A stretch of 64,000 nt of DNA, from positions 1-64,000 of the forward strand of contig NZ_AOLP01000017.1 in assembly GCF_000337795.1 (NCBI RefSeq), read 5' to 3'. Made by a program: the position numbers and the translations under genes. Numbering within the stretch: the first letter of the stretch is position 1; each line of letters opens with the position of its first letter. The DNA comes from Haloferax denitrificans ATCC 35960. Its GTDB lineage: Archaea > Halobacteriota > Halobacteria > Halobacteriales > Haloferacaceae. The notes beneath the pieces are model-generated. The model saw only the letters and a list, made by a program, of their open reading frames with translations. It made no database searches and was not told where the DNA came from. Shown here piece by piece: positions 8,616 to 16,350 of the stretch.

Positions 8616-8630
8616 GAATAACCGTTATTC
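8616..8630. promoter_or_regulatory. Perfect palindrome GAATAAC-C-GTTATTC in a divergent promoter
   Basis: A 15-base perfect inverted repeat lies between the membrane protein gene (start 8587, minus) and the DUF5788-like/polX operon (start 8732, plus). On the minus strand its AT-rich half is about 27 bases before the ATG, so it coincides with the probable TATA box. A regulator bound here would block TBP/TFB. Confidence 0.45.
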
Positions 8631-8731
8631 GGGGGTTTCAGACCTGTTTCTCGGTGGGACGCTCAGTCCGGCGAGGAGTTTGCACCGCGTCGGGCGAAGG
8701 AGCGAAGTGCCGCGCGGGACAACGACAGGGC

Positions 8732-9172
8732 GTGAAGGAGTTCGAGCGTAAACAGCTCTTGGAGCGCGTCAATCGGGAGGGTGCGACCGTCGGTGCACAG
8801 ATTCCCGACCGCATCGAGGTCCAAGGCGAGGAGATAGACCTCAGGGAGTTCGTCTTCGAGATAAAGCGCCGCGACACCGTTCCGTCGGGCGAGAAAGAGC
8901 GCGTCGACCAGGCGAAGCGGAACCTCCGCCGCGAGCGCCTCGAACGGCTCCAACGAATCGAGGACAACGAGGTGAGCTACGACGAGGGGCGGCGGCTGGC
9001 AGAGGATATCGTCGGCATCGACCGGGCGCTGAACGCCCTCGAACAGCTTCGGCCGGTCGACCTCGAACAGGAGGAGAGCCACCAGAACGCCGCGGACCAG
9101 AAGCGCTGGATGAACTTCCTGAAGAAGGCGCTGGGCCGCGACGGCGGCAAGGGCAAACGGGGCGGTCGATGA
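8732..9172 (+). CDS. DUF5788-like haloarchaeal protein preceding polX
   Basis: A 146-residue, highly charged soluble protein. GTG 8732 was chosen because recognisable homology begins at KEFERKQLLERVNREGATVG; the longer frame from 8654 adds unconvincing sequence. The N-terminal third (ATVGAQIPDRIEVQGEEIDL) looks globular. The middle is helical with many Arg/Glu (AKRNLRRERLERLQRI), followed by IVGIDRALNALEQL and a basic tail. I recall this as a haloarchaea-specific family (DUF5788) of unknown function. Its TGA overlaps the polX ATG (ATGA), so translation is probably coupled. A link to DNA repair is suggested only by this coupling. Confidence 0.8.
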   Translation: MKEFERKQLLERVNREGATVGAQIPDRIEVQGEEIDLREFVFEIKRRDTVPSGEKERVDQAKRNLRRERLERLQRIEDNEVSYDEGRRLAEDIVGIDRALNALEQLRPVDLEQEESHQNAADQKRWMNFLKKALGRDGGKGKRGGR

Positions 9173-10917
9173 GCCGAAACGACGAGATAGCGACCCTGCT
9201 GGAGGAGTTCGCCGACCTGCTGGAGGCGAAAGACGTGGCCTACAAGCCGTCGAGCTACCGCCGCGCCGCCGAGAACGTCCGCGAGTATCCGAAACCGGTC
9301 GAGGAACTCGCCGCGGAGGGCGAAGACGCGGTGCAGGAGATCGACCGCGTCGGCGACGCCATCGCCTCGAAAATCGTCGAGTACGTCGAGACGGGCCGCA
9401 TCGAGGAGTTGGCGGAACTCCGCGAGGAGTTGCCGGTCGACATGGCCGGGCTGACGAGCGTCGAGGGCGTCGGCCCGAAGACGGTCGGCAAACTGTACGA
9501 GGCGCTCGGCGTCGCCGACCTCGACGACCTCGAAGCGGCCGCCCGCGAGGGGCAGATACAGGAGGTCAAGGGGTTCGGCGCGAAGACGGAGGCGAACATC
9601 CTCGACGGCATCGAGTTCGCCCGCGAGGCGACCGGTCGCGAACTGCTCGGGAGGGCGCGACCCGTCGCCGACGACCTGCTCGCGTACCTCGGCGACCACG
9701 ACGCCGTCGGGCGGGTCGAACCCGCGGGGTCGATGCGGCGGTGGCGCGAGACGGTCGGCGACATCGACGTGCTCGCCGAGAGCGCCGACGCCGCGGCCGT
9801 CATCGACCGCTTCCTCGCGTGGGACCTCGTCGGCGACACCATCGAGGCGGGCGAGCAGAAGGCGAGCGTCCGGGTGAACGGGATGCGGGTCGACCTCCGC
9901 GTCGTCGACCCCGCGGAGTACGGCGCGGCGCTCCAGTACTTCACCGGGAGCAAGGACCACAACGTCCACCTCCGCAACATCGCCATCGACCGCGGCCTCA
10001 AGATGAACGAGTACGGGATGTTCGACATCTCGGACATGGCCGACCCCGACGACGGCCCGCGGGCCGGAACGCGCGTCGCCGGCGACACCGAGGAGTCGAT
10101 GTACGCCGCGCTCGACCTCCCGCTGGTCCCGCCGGAGATGCGCGAGGACACCGGCGAAATCGAGCGCGCCGCCGACGGCGACCTGCCGGACCTCGTCGCG
10201 GAGGGCGATCTCCGCGGCGACCTCCACACCCACACGGACTGGTCCGACGGCGACAACACGGTCGCCGAGATGGTCGCGGCCGCCGCGGAGCGCGGCTACG
10301 ACTACCACGCCGTCACCGACCACGCCACCGGTCCCGGAATGGTCGGCGGCGTCGGCGTCGAGGACGACGACCTGCTCGACCAGATTGACGAGGTCCGCGC
10401 CGTCGCCGACGACGCCGACATCGCGGTGTTCACCGGCGTCGAGGCCAACATCGACGCCGAGGGCGGCATCTCCGTCGCCGACGACGTGCTCGACCGACTC
10501 GACGTGGTCGTCGCCTCGCCCCACAGCGCGCTCGACCAGGACCGCGAGACGGCCACCGAGCGACTCGTCACCGCGATGGAACACCCCGCGGTGAACGTCC
10601 TCGGCCACCCGACCGGCCGACTCATCAACCAGCGGCCCGGCCTGCCGCTCGACTACGAGCGACTCGCCGAGGCCGCCGTCGACAACGGCGTCGCGCTCGA
10701 ACTCAACGCCAGCCCGTACCGCCTCGACCTGAACGGCGAGGCGCTCAAAATCGCCGTCGAGGCGGGCGCGACGGTCGCAATCGACACCGACGCCCACCGA
10801 CCGGGCGAACTCGACCACGCCCGCTACGGGGTCCACACGGCCCGTCGCGGCTGGGTCGAGACCGCGGACGTGCTGAACGCGCGGTCGGTCGAGGAACTGA
10901 CCGACTTCCTCGCGTGA
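9169..10917 (+). CDS. polX: DNA polymerase X with PHP 3'-5' exonuclease domain
   Basis: A 582-residue family X DNA polymerase for gap filling in base excision repair. The N-terminal 8-kDa-like and helix-hairpin-helix region has LTSVEGVGPKTVGKLY and VKGFGAKTEANIL. The nucleotidyltransferase core follows with GSMRRWRETVGDIDVL, where the GS and paired Asp bind metal and dNTP, and the third acidic strand MRVDLRVVDP. A C-terminal PHP domain begins near residue 345 (GDLHTHTDWSDGDN) and keeps its metal ligands (AVTDHA, ASPHSA, DTDAHRPG). The domain order is that of bacterial/archaeal PolX. ATG 9169 overlaps the upstream stop, and the TGA overlaps the next gene's GTG. Confidence 0.96.
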   Translation: MSRNDEIATLLEEFADLLEAKDVAYKPSSYRRAAENVREYPKPVEELAAEGEDAVQEIDRVGDAIASKIVEYVETGRIEELAELREELPVDMAGLTSVEGVGPKTVGKLYEALGVADLDDLEAAAREGQIQEVKGFGAKTEANILDGIEFAREATGRELLGRARPVADDLLAYLGDHDAVGRVEPAGSMRRWRETVGDIDVLAESADAAAVIDRFLAWDLVGDTIEAGEQKASVRVNGMRVDLRVVDPAEYGAALQYFTGSKDHNVHLRNIAIDRGLKMNEYGMFDISDMADPDDGPRAGTRVAGDTEESMYAALDLPLVPPEMREDTGEIERAADGDLPDLVAEGDLRGDLHTHTDWSDGDNTVAEMVAAAAERGYDYHAVTDHATGPGMVGGVGVEDDDLLDQIDEVRAVADDADIAVFTGVEANIDAEGGISVADDVLDRLDVVVASPHSALDQDRETATERLVTAMEHPAVNVLGHPTGRLINQRPGLPLDYERLAEAAVDNGVALELNASPYRLDLNGEALKIAVEAGATVAIDTDAHRPGELDHARYGVHTARRGWVETADVLNARSVEELTDFLA

Positions 10918-11480
10918 CCGACGACGTTGGGGCCGACCACCCCGGTACGGTCGCCTCGGGCGTCGACCACGCCGTTCCCGACGACACCGCGCTCCTCTTG
11001 GACGTGATGCTCGGCAAACTCGCCACGTACCTGCGGATGTGCGGCTACGACGCCGAATACGCCCTCGACGGCGGGGACGAAACAGAAGACGGAGCGGACG
11101 GCGCGCGCGACGCCCGAGCCGACCCCGGCGACGACGGCCTGCTCGCGCGGGCGAACGCCGAGGGACGCGTCCTCCTCACCCGCGACGTGCGACTGGCCGA
11201 GCGAGCGCCGCGGAGCGTTCTCCTCGCCGAACGGGAGCCAATCGCGCAACTCCGCGAACTCGAATCGGTCGGCTTCGCGGTGTCGCTGGACGAGGAGCCG
11301 TCGCGCTGTGGCGTCTGTAACGGCCGCGTGGAGGCCGTCAGTCGCGGCGAGTCGGTTCCCGACTACGCGCCCGATCCGGCGGAGACGGCGCTGTGTCGGT
11401 GTCGGGACTGCGGACAGGTGTTCTGGCGCGGGAGCCACTGGCGCGACGTGGAAGCGAGATTGAACGGCGAAGAACAGTAA
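10914..11480 (+). CDS. Mut7-C RNase/PIN-like domain protein with zinc ribbon
   Basis: A 188-residue protein of the Mut7-C family. The PIN-like part starts LLLDVMLGKLATYLRMCGYD and continues with LLTRDVRLAERA, carrying the acidic residues expected of a metal-dependent nuclease. A C-terminal zinc ribbon has two CxxC pairs (RCGVCNG, CRCRDCGQVFW). The middle holds an Asp/Gly-rich haloarchaeal insertion. GTG 10914 overlaps the polX TGA (GTGA). Co-translation with polX suggests a nucleic-acid processing role, perhaps trimming ends, but activity in archaea is not established to my knowledge. An internal start is possible because the first 25 residues are not conserved-looking. Confidence 0.85.
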   Translation: MTDDVGADHPGTVASGVDHAVPDDTALLLDVMLGKLATYLRMCGYDAEYALDGGDETEDGADGARDARADPGDDGLLARANAEGRVLLTRDVRLAERAPRSVLLAEREPIAQLRELESVGFAVSLDEEPSRCGVCNGRVEAVSRGESVPDYAPDPAETALCRCRDCGQVFWRGSHWRDVEARLNGEEQ

Positions 11481-11519
11481 TCGGAAACGGTCGTCGGAGT
11501 CAATCGGTCGGCGGCGGGA

Positions 11520-12530
11520 CTACTCGCGGCGACGCGGGAACCACTCGTCGCAGGCTTCCATGTCCTGCATCATCTCGTCGTGGGCCGAGCAGTAGGGCTT
11601 GAGTCCGTCCGAGGTTCGGACGTACTCGAAGTACGTGCAGTTGCCGCAGTAGCGGTCGCCGACGGTGGCGTTCGCCGGGCGGTCCGCGTCGGGGTGGTCG
11701 GCCGCGCCGGCCGGCGAGCGCGCGGACTCGCTGGACTGGACGGTGTCGACGCCGGAGCGGTTCGTCGCCGCGCCCGTCGAACCGGCCGACTGAGTCGCCT
11801 CCGCCCCGTCGGACGAGGTCGACGCCGAGGGTTCGACGTCGAGCGGGGTGATGTCCTGCGTCGACGCGCCGCCGTCGGTCGCGCCGGCGCTCGCGGTCGC
11901 CCCCGACCCGGCGGTCGAGGTCGACTGGTTCGTCTGCGTCTGGACGTCGCCGTCGGGCGTGCCGCCGAGGAAGCCGATACCGCCGAGGCCGCCGCCGCCG
12001 GAGTTCTCGACTTCGACGACGCGGGTCTCGCCCTTCTTCGTCACCTGCACCGTGGCGGTGCCGCCGGGGTCGTTCCGCGTCTTGAAGTTGGCGACGCCGA
12101 CGAACAGACACCAGAACGTCGTGACCGTGCCGAAGAAGTAGACGGCGACGGTTTCGAGCGTGAGGTCGGTGAGGCCGGCCCCGCAGGTCGCGCCGGTCCA
12201 CTGGCACGGGTACGCGTGCGAGAAGAGCGCGACGCCGAGGACGGCGATGCTCGCGCCGATGAGCGACGCGGCGCGGGTTCGACGGCTCGCGGGGAGGACC
12301 GCGAGGACGCCGAGGAAGACGGCGGGAACGCCGATGCCACCGAGGATGCCCCCGAGTTCGCGCGCTTCGCCGAGGGTCGCCCCGCCGGACGTGTACACGT
12401 CGGTGGTCGCGACGACGATGCCCGCGACGACCAACAGCACGCCGAGGAGGAACCCCCCGAAGCCCAGGGACAGCCGTCGGAGACTCGGCCCGCCCCGGCC
12501 ACCGTGGTACGCCTCCGAAAGACTAGTCAT
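11520..12530 (-). CDS. Haloarchaeal membrane protein with C-terminal cysteine motif (DUF7139-like)
   Basis: A 336-residue protein with about four transmembrane segments in the first 150 residues (LGFGGFLLGVLLVVAGIVVA, LGGIGVPAVFLGVLAVLP, SLIGASIAVLGVALFS, VYFFGTVTTFWCLFVGVANF). A charged strand-rich region with TKKGETRVVEVE follows, then about 110 low-complexity residues rich in Ser, Thr, Gly and Asp. The protein ends in a compact Cys cluster (YCGNCTYFEY, KPYCSAHDEMMQDMEACDEW) that probably binds zinc or a cofactor. The soluble C-terminal half is expected in the cytoplasm. Function is unknown. It is convergent with the Mut7-C gene. Confidence 0.8.
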   Translation of the reverse strand: MTSLSEAYHGGRGGPSLRRLSLGFGGFLLGVLLVVAGIVVATTDVYTSGGATLGEARELGGILGGIGVPAVFLGVLAVLPASRRTRAASLIGASIAVLGVALFSHAYPCQWTGATCGAGLTDLTLETVAVYFFGTVTTFWCLFVGVANFKTRNDPGGTATVQVTKKGETRVVEVENSGGGGLGGIGFLGGTPDGDVQTQTNQSTSTAGSGATASAGATDGGASTQDITPLDVEPSASTSSDGAEATQSAGSTGAATNRSGVDTVQSSESARSPAGAADHPDADRPANATVGDRYCGNCTYFEYVRTSDGLKPYCSAHDEMMQDMEACDEWFPRRRE

Positions 12531-12701
12531 GGCCCCGACTACGAAACCAGTCCCTAAAACGATGCGTCAGACGAGTATCTACTTCTCGACACGTCGCAGG
12601 CCGTCGACGCGCGCACGGCGACCCGATACGCCGCCGGCGGCGCGACGGCGACACATGCGAATCTCGAAGGGATTATCATGCGCGGTGGCTAATCCTCGCG
12701 C

Positions 12702-12983
12702 ATGGCTGACGAGGAAGCAGACGAGGCACCCGCCGTCGAACTCGGTACGGGCGCGTCCGTCGAAGGTGCGCCCCTCGCGCGCGTCGCCTCCCGACTGACG
12801 TGGCCCCAAGAAAAGAGCAGTATCCTGAACAAAGAAGGCGACGCGGTCATCCGCACGCCCGACGGCCCCCAGAGCCTCGAAGACGTGCTCGCCGAGGCCG
12901 ACGAGACGTACTTCGAGACGCGACAGGCCTTCGTCGACGACGTGCTCGACATCGTCGGCCGCGACCCGGTCCAGACGGAATAA
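12702..12983 (+). CDS. Small conserved haloarchaeal protein (DUF5789-like)
   Basis: A 93-residue acidic soluble protein with conserved-looking blocks ARVASRLTWPQEKS and TPDGPQSLEDVL. The family is haloarchaeal and uncharacterised (DUF5789 from memory). An AT-rich element (GGATTATCATG, about 12671-12680) lies 27 bases before ATG 12702, supporting a leaderless start. It is followed after 2 bases by the CPBP protease gene, so the two are probably co-transcribed. Confidence 0.8.
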   Translation: MADEEADEAPAVELGTGASVEGAPLARVASRLTWPQEKSSILNKEGDAVIRTPDGPQSLEDVLAEADETYFETRQAFVDDVLDIVGRDPVQTE

Positions 12984-12985
12984 CG

Positions 12986-13657
12986 GTGTTACGCCGCCGG
13001 CTCGCCGGTCTCCCGTGGCTCTACCGCGCCCTCATCGTCGGGGGCGTCGTCGGGGCCGCGTGGAGTCTCTGGCCGCTTCCCGCCGGCGACCTCACCTACC
13101 GCGCGGTCCACGACGCCCTCCTGTTCATCCTCGTACCCGGAGCGCTCGCGCTCGCTCACGGCCGCAACCTCGGCTGGAACGTCGACCGCGCGGCGCTCCG
13201 AAACACGCTTTTGCTCGCGCTGTTCGTCCTCCCCTTCTACCTCGTCGGGTCGAGCCTGCCGTCGATTCGGGCGTACTACCCGATGTGGCACACCTCGACC
13301 GCGCTCGCGGACTTCCTCCCGCACGCCGCCCAGCAACTGCTCGTCGTCGTCGCGGCCGAGACGTACTACCGCGGCCTACTCTGCGTCGGCGTCCGCGAAA
13401 TCGGTCGGAAGAGCGCGCTCATCAGTCCGGTTCTCTACGCCTTTCACCACGTCGGCAAGCCGCCGATAGAGATTCTCCTGTCGGCCCCGACGGACGTGCT
13501 GTTCGGCCTCGTCGACTACGAGAGCGACTCGATTCTCCCCTCCATCGTCGCCCACGGCGGCGGGCTCATCCTCTTGGACTGGCTCGTGCTCCACCCGCCG
13601 CTGTTGCCCCCCGACCGGGTCGCCGCGGCGCTCCAGTGGCTCCCGATTCCGCTATGA
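12986..13657 (+). CDS. CPBP-family intramembrane metalloprotease
   Basis: A 223-residue membrane protein with about six hydrophobic segments. The family motifs are present but slightly divergent: AETYYRGLL gives a single Glu and Arg of the usual EExxxR, FHHVGK supplies FxxxH, and VAHGGG is the third His region. CPBP/ABI proteins are related to CAAX proteases and cleave or mature membrane-associated peptides. GTG 12986 is used because it gives a normal-length N-terminus 2 bases after the previous stop. The TGA overlaps the next gene's ATG (ATGA). The substrate is unknown. Confidence 0.8.
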   Translation: MLRRRLAGLPWLYRALIVGGVVGAAWSLWPLPAGDLTYRAVHDALLFILVPGALALAHGRNLGWNVDRAALRNTLLLALFVLPFYLVGSSLPSIRAYYPMWHTSTALADFLPHAAQQLLVVVAAETYYRGLLCVGVREIGRKSALISPVLYAFHHVGKPPIEILLSAPTDVLFGLVDYESDSILPSIVAHGGGLILLDWLVLHPPLLPPDRVAAALQWLPIPL

Positions 13658-14256
13658 GCGACGACGATCGCAAGGACCGGTCCGCGGAGGACGCCGAGCC
13701 GTCTCCATCGCTCGGTCTCGCCCGCGGCACCGTCGAACTCGTCGCGCACGACCCGCGCTGGCGCGAGGCGTACGAGCGCGAGGTCGAGCGCCTGCGGCCG
13801 CGACTCTGTGCCACCGCCGAGAACGGCGTCCGGTTCGAACACGTCGGGAGCACCGCGGTTCCGGGGCTGGCCGCGAAACCCATCGTCGACCTACTCGTCC
13901 TCGTCTCCGACCGCGACGACGCCGGCGACATCGCGCGGACACTCGGAGCCGCGGGCTACGAGGAACGTCCCGACGACGTTCCCGACCGCCGGTTTTTCGT
14001 CCGCGGCCCGCCCGACCGGCGAACTCACTACCTCTCTCTGACCGAAGTCGGAAGCGACTGCCACCGCGAACAGGTCGCCTTCCGCGACGCCCTTCGCGCG
14101 GACGACGACCTCGCGGCCGAGTACGAGCGACGCAAGCGCAGACTGGCCGAGGCGCACCCGGACGAGCGGAGTCAATACACGGCCGCGAAGTCATCGTTCG
14201 TCGAATCGGTGCTCGGCGACGTGCTGTACTCGGGTGACGGCGACTCGCTCGTGTAG
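13654..14256 (+). CDS. GrpB-family nucleotidyltransferase-like protein
   Basis: A 200-residue soluble protein of the GrpB/UPF0157 family, which has a nucleotidyltransferase fold. After about 25 acidic linker residues comes VELVAHDPRWREAYERE, then HVGSTAVPGLAAKPIVDLLV (the GS and Asp of the nucleotidyl-transfer fold) and RTHYLSL with REQVAFRDALRAD. Some relatives are fused to dephospho-CoA kinase; no such fusion exists here. It is coupled to the CPBP protease by an ATGA overlap. The biological reaction is not known. Confidence 0.85.
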   Translation: MSDDDRKDRSAEDAEPSPSLGLARGTVELVAHDPRWREAYEREVERLRPRLCATAENGVRFEHVGSTAVPGLAAKPIVDLLVLVSDRDDAGDIARTLGAAGYEERPDDVPDRRFFVRGPPDRRTHYLSLTEVGSDCHREQVAFRDALRADDDLAAEYERRKRRLAEAHPDERSQYTAAKSSFVESVLGDVLYSGDGDSLV

Positions 14257-14306
14257 GGTGAGCACACTACCATAGCTTTTCCCCGCCGGAGAGTCAAGGG
14301 AGGAAC

Positions 14307-14762
14307 ATGGCACTCCCAATCGACCCCAGCGCCATCAAACCGGAAGACATCGGCGAGGAACGCGTCGTCCTCGAGATGGAACACGAAGCGGCAATCGAGC
14401 GCGTCCGCGAGGCGTTCACCGACGCCGGGTTCGGTGTCGCCACCGAATTTTCGCCCTCCGAGATGCTCAACGAGAAGGTCGACGCCGGCCGCGACCCCTA
14501 CTACGTCCTCGGCGCGTGTAACCCGAACATGGCGGACCGCGCGCTCGACGCCACCGACAAGAAGATGGGCGGGCTGTTCCCGTGCAACGTGGTCATCTGG
14601 GAGGAAGAGCCGGGCAAGCAGGTCGTCTACCACCTGAGCATCATGCGCGTCGCCCGACTCATCGGCATCGCGCCCGATAACGACGAGATGGCCGACATCA
14701 TCGCCGACACGGGCGAACTCGTCCAGCAGGCGCTCGCCAACCTCGACGCGGCCGAGGCGTAG
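14307..14762 (+). CDS. DUF302 family protein
   Basis: A 151-residue soluble protein of the DUF302 family (structures exist, role unclear). The hallmark block ERVREAFTDAGFGVATEF is followed by YYVLGACNPNMADRALDATDKKMGGLFPCNVVIWEE, where a Cys and the following strands are characteristic. Some relatives have been linked to cardiolipin or sulfur-related processes, but nothing in this neighbourhood points to a role. ATG 14307 is supported by an AT-rich AGCTTTTCCCC element about 28 bases upstream. Confidence 0.88.
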   Translation: MALPIDPSAIKPEDIGEERVVLEMEHEAAIERVREAFTDAGFGVATEFSPSEMLNEKVDAGRDPYYVLGACNPNMADRALDATDKKMGGLFPCNVVIWEEEPGKQVVYHLSIMRVARLIGIAPDNDEMADIIADTGELVQQALANLDAAEA

Positions 14763-14794
14763 GCGAGATATCGAGCGGACGCAGTCGTCTCGGC

Positions 14795-14968
14795 TTACAA
14801 CCCGTCTCGCGCGTCGAGCGCGTCCGCGATGCGCTTCACGTCGCCGCGAATCTTGTACAGCAGGTAGAGCGCGACGAGCGCCGCGACCACGGGGAGGAGC
14901 GCGAAAATGCCGTAGATGAGGATGATGATGAGCAGTTCGGGACCGCCGGGGACCTGTAACGGGAGCAT
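14795..14968 (-). CDS. Small single-pass membrane protein (57 residues)
   Basis: ATG 14968 to TAA 14795 encodes 57 residues. A short periplasm-like N-terminus (MLPLQVPGGPE) is followed by about 28 strongly hydrophobic residues (LLIIILIYGIFALLPVVAAL and on) and then a charged amphipathic tail (KIRGDVKRIADALDARDGL). The layout resembles TatA-like or small accessory membrane proteins, but no Tat signature is present. Codon use is typical (GC-rich third positions), and it fills the gap between the DUF302 and nreA genes. Function is unknown. Confidence that it is real comes from composition and topology. Confidence 0.7.
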   Translation of the reverse strand: MLPLQVPGGPELLIIILIYGIFALLPVVAALVALYLLYKIRGDVKRIADALDARDGL

Positions 14969-15005
14969 ACGCGGACGTATTACTCGGCTGTCAGAAATAC
15001 GTTTC

Positions 15006-16268
15006 TCAGGCGAAGTCGAAGATGTCGGTCTGGAGACCGGCGGCCATCGTCGACTTCCGGCGGAGGTCCGCGATCGACACCGGGAGGTACTCCGCCACGT
15101 CGCGGACGGCGTCGCCGAACGTCTCGGCGTCGGCCGTCTCGCCCTCGAAGGCGTGGCGGATGGACTCGCGTATCTGCCAGACGCCGACCGGCCCCCAGTA
15201 GTCGTCGGAGACGTGTCTGATGACGAGCGCCTTCGCCTGTCGCTCGCGCTCTTTGAGGTGTTCGAGGACGCCGAGCCGGGAGGCGTGGTACGCGCCGGCC
15301 GTCTCGTTCACGTAGCCGGTCCGCCCCTCGTAGCCCTCGCGGTCGGCCGCGAGGTACATCCCCGCCTCGGGGTCGGGGTTCCAGACGCTCCCCGGCGCTT
15401 TCAGCTCGATGAGTTCGAACTCCCAGCGCCCCGGCGCGAGGATGACCCAAAAGGCGTTGCCGATGAACTCGTTGCGGTAGATTTCGACGCCGTCGACGCT
15501 CTCCGCGTGTTTGACCTGCCCGCGGAGGTACTGCCCGAGCGTGTCGTCGACGGCGGTGATGGACCACCGCGTCGGGACGAGTCGGCGCTGTTCGGTCTGG
15601 CCGAGCGCGCCCGCAGAGAGGATGGTGTTGATGTCGTACACGTCGAAGCCGCGGCGGTAGAGATACGTCATCGCGCCCTCGGCGTTCCAGTCGTCGTCTT
15701 CGAGCGTCTTTTGCACCAGTTTGGGGACGTGCGGGTTCTCCGCGAGGTCGGCCGAACGGGCGCGGGCCCGCGGGCCGACGGGCGTCGCCACGTCGTCGGC
15801 GCGGGCGTCGAGGTCGAGCGAGGGCTTCCCGTCGAGGCCGATTTCGACCGTCACGGGGCGGTCGGCGATGGCGACCTCGCGTTGCGTCCCGAGGAAGCCG
15901 TCCCACGAGTCGGCGACGTTCGTCACCTTCGTCCCGCGATTCGAGTTCAGAAGCGAGGTGCGCCGCTGGAACACGTCGTCGATGCTCACGCCCTCGTCGT
16001 ACCACGCGGCGCTCGTCTCGAAGGAGGCGGCGTCCTCGTCGTGACCGACCGGCGAGAGGATGCCCGTCGAGACGTTCGGGTAGTTCGACCGGCCGACGAA
16101 GATAGACGGGGAGACGCCGCCGTACAGCGAGTCCCCCTGCACCGTCTCCTCGAACCGGTCTTGGAACGTCTCGAGGTGGTCGAGGATGCCGTAGGACTTC
16201 TCCTCGGCGAGTCGCCGCCGCTCGGCGCGCTCGTCCCGCTCGATGTCCATGTACTCGTCGAGCCGCAT
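15006..16268 (-). CDS. nreA: NreA DNA repair protein with C-terminal PIP box
   Basis: A 420-residue archaeal Nre protein. The family is linked to the DNA damage response and, in Haloferax, to mitomycin C sensitivity (recalled). The C-terminal end GLQTDIFDFA is a PCNA-interacting (PIP) motif with Gln, an aliphatic residue and paired aromatics. Conserved-looking blocks include VGRSNYPNVSTGILSP near residue 60, RGTKVTNVADSWDGFLG, and NEFIGNAFWVILAPGRWEFE. No N-terminal CxxC zinc motif of the Nre type is visible. It probably acts on chromatin with the sliding clamp. Its start at 16268 is preceded by the tfb gene on the same strand after an 80-base gap. Confidence 0.93.
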   Translation of the reverse strand: MRLDEYMDIERDERAERRRLAEEKSYGILDHLETFQDRFEETVQGDSLYGGVSPSIFVGRSNYPNVSTGILSPVGHDEDAASFETSAAWYDEGVSIDDVFQRRTSLLNSNRGTKVTNVADSWDGFLGTQREVAIADRPVTVEIGLDGKPSLDLDARADDVATPVGPRARARSADLAENPHVPKLVQKTLEDDDWNAEGAMTYLYRRGFDVYDINTILSAGALGQTEQRRLVPTRWSITAVDDTLGQYLRGQVKHAESVDGVEIYRNEFIGNAFWVILAPGRWEFELIELKAPGSVWNPDPEAGMYLAADREGYEGRTGYVNETAGAYHASRLGVLEHLKERERQAKALVIRHVSDDYWGPVGVWQIRESIRHAFEGETADAETFGDAVRDVAEYLPVSIADLRRKSTMAAGLQTDIFDFA

Positions 16269-16350
16269 TCACCGGATGTGGGTCGCCCGCGGGTATGAAC
16301 CTTCGGCGACGCGTCCGGTCAAAACGAGATGCGACTCGTGCGGACGGGCT

